Assembly: GCA_021789565.1 (NCBI GenBank)
Contig: JAJYJL010000276.1
Span: 1 to 8,333 of the forward strand
DNA: 8,333 nucleotides
Source of the DNA: Acidobacteriota bacterium
Lineage (GTDB): Bacteria; Acidobacteriota; Terriglobia; UBA7540
Direction of reading: 5' to 3'
The position numbers and the translations under genes are program-made. This document shows positions 6,811 through 8,333 of this stretch, piece by piece; position 1 is the first letter of the stretch, and the number at the start of each line of letters is the position of its first letter. The notes under the pieces are model-generated. The model had not been told where the DNA came from and made no database searches. It saw only the letters and a program-made list of their open reading frames with translations.

Positions 6811-7543
6811 TCATCGAGCGATGTCGCGCCGAAAATGATTGGCGATTAAACTACATACCGAAGCTATGGATTCGGTTCCGATTCGTCGGAACCGAGTGGT
6901 AGGAGAGCGTGATCAGTGCGGCGAAGCCGGACGAAAACGGACGGTGGAGCGCTGATCAGTGAGAATGCAGACACGAGTAGCGATAAACCGGGTGTGAATC
7001 CCGGTCGCCGTAAACCCAAGGTTTCCTGGGCCAGGTTCGTCCTCCCAGGGTTAGCCGGAAGCTAACACGAGGCCGTAAGGCGTAGTGGATGCACGGCAGG
7101 TTAAATATTCCTGCGCCGGCTGGGGTTAAGGCTGCGGATGACGCATTGGAAAACATCGGTTAGGCAATCGAATGCTGAGCTTAGGGGTGACCCGAAGCGC
7201 ACCGGTGGAGAAGGTGCCGAGAAAAGTCTGCAGTTGTTCCCCCAGTCGTCCGTACCGTAAACCGACACAGGTGGGTGAGTGTAAACGCACTAAGGCGCGC
7301 GAGAGAAACCTCTCTAAGGAACTCGGCACATTAGCCCCGTAACTTCGGGAGAAGGGGTGCCCAATGGAGGCCGCAGCAATGCGGCGCCGGCGGGTCTCAG
7401 TAAATTGCGTTTAGCGACTGTTTAACAAAAACACAGCACTCTGCAAAGTCGTCAAGACGACGTATAGGGTGTGACACGTGACCAATGCTGAAAGATTAAG
7501 AGATCTTGTTAGCCGCAAGGCGAAGCTCGGTCTTTAAGTCCCA

Positions 7544-8282
<739 letters not shown>

Positions 8283-8333
8283 GTGTAACGACTGAACGAC
8301 TGTCTCGGAGAGGATCTCGGCGAAACTGTAACG

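Overview
This window is from a bacterium of the phylum Verrucomicrobiota. The 16S gene contains ACACCTACGGGTGGCAGC at about 3564-3581, the exact target of the EUB338-III probe designed for Verrucomicrobia. Many short A/T-rich palindromes fill the non-coding parts. I cannot place it below phylum with confidence. The left third is ordinary protein-coding DNA. The right two thirds is a 16S-tRNA-tRNA-23S ribosomal RNA operon that runs off the right edge.

Left part, all on the + strand: the C-terminal part of a GH115-type glycoside hydrolase (3-947, open at the left edge), a DUF2442 protein (about 1070-1351), a DUF985-family cupin (1389-1892) and bioD, dethiobiotin synthetase (1920-2597). The last three are 27-37 bases apart and could be co-transcribed. 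No other biotin gene is in view.

The rRNA control region (about 2550-3208) has four promoter-like sites. The first lies inside the 3' end of bioD, and the first two form a duplicated promoter plus boxA-like module with a 122-base period. A terminator-like hairpin with seven T (2921-2965) follows inside the leader, then several strong hairpins, then the 5' arm of the 16S processing stem. Its 3' arm lies just beyond 16S.

The 16S gene (about 3209-4777) looks complete. The spacer holds tRNA-Ala(TGC) and then tRNA-Ile(GAT), reversed from the usual Ile-Ala order. Each tRNA is bracketed by complementary A/T-rich repeats, and a boxA-like site precedes 23S.

The 23S gene (from about 5440, about two thirds present) is interrupted three times. 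Long palindromic insertions enlarge helix 9 (5570-5706) and helix 25 (6138-6252). A 663-base group I intron (7579-8241) follows the base equivalent to E. coli U1931. The helix 25 insertion shares sequence with a palindrome in the 16S-23S spacer, and both insertions are built of 7-base units. The intron carries a LAGLIDADG homing endonuclease gene in its P8 loop. The 3' end of that gene also encodes P8', P7', P9 and the 3' splice site, and its stop codon straddles the intron-exon junction. I could pair P1, P3, P4, P6, P7, P8 and P9 by hand, so the intron looks structurally intact.
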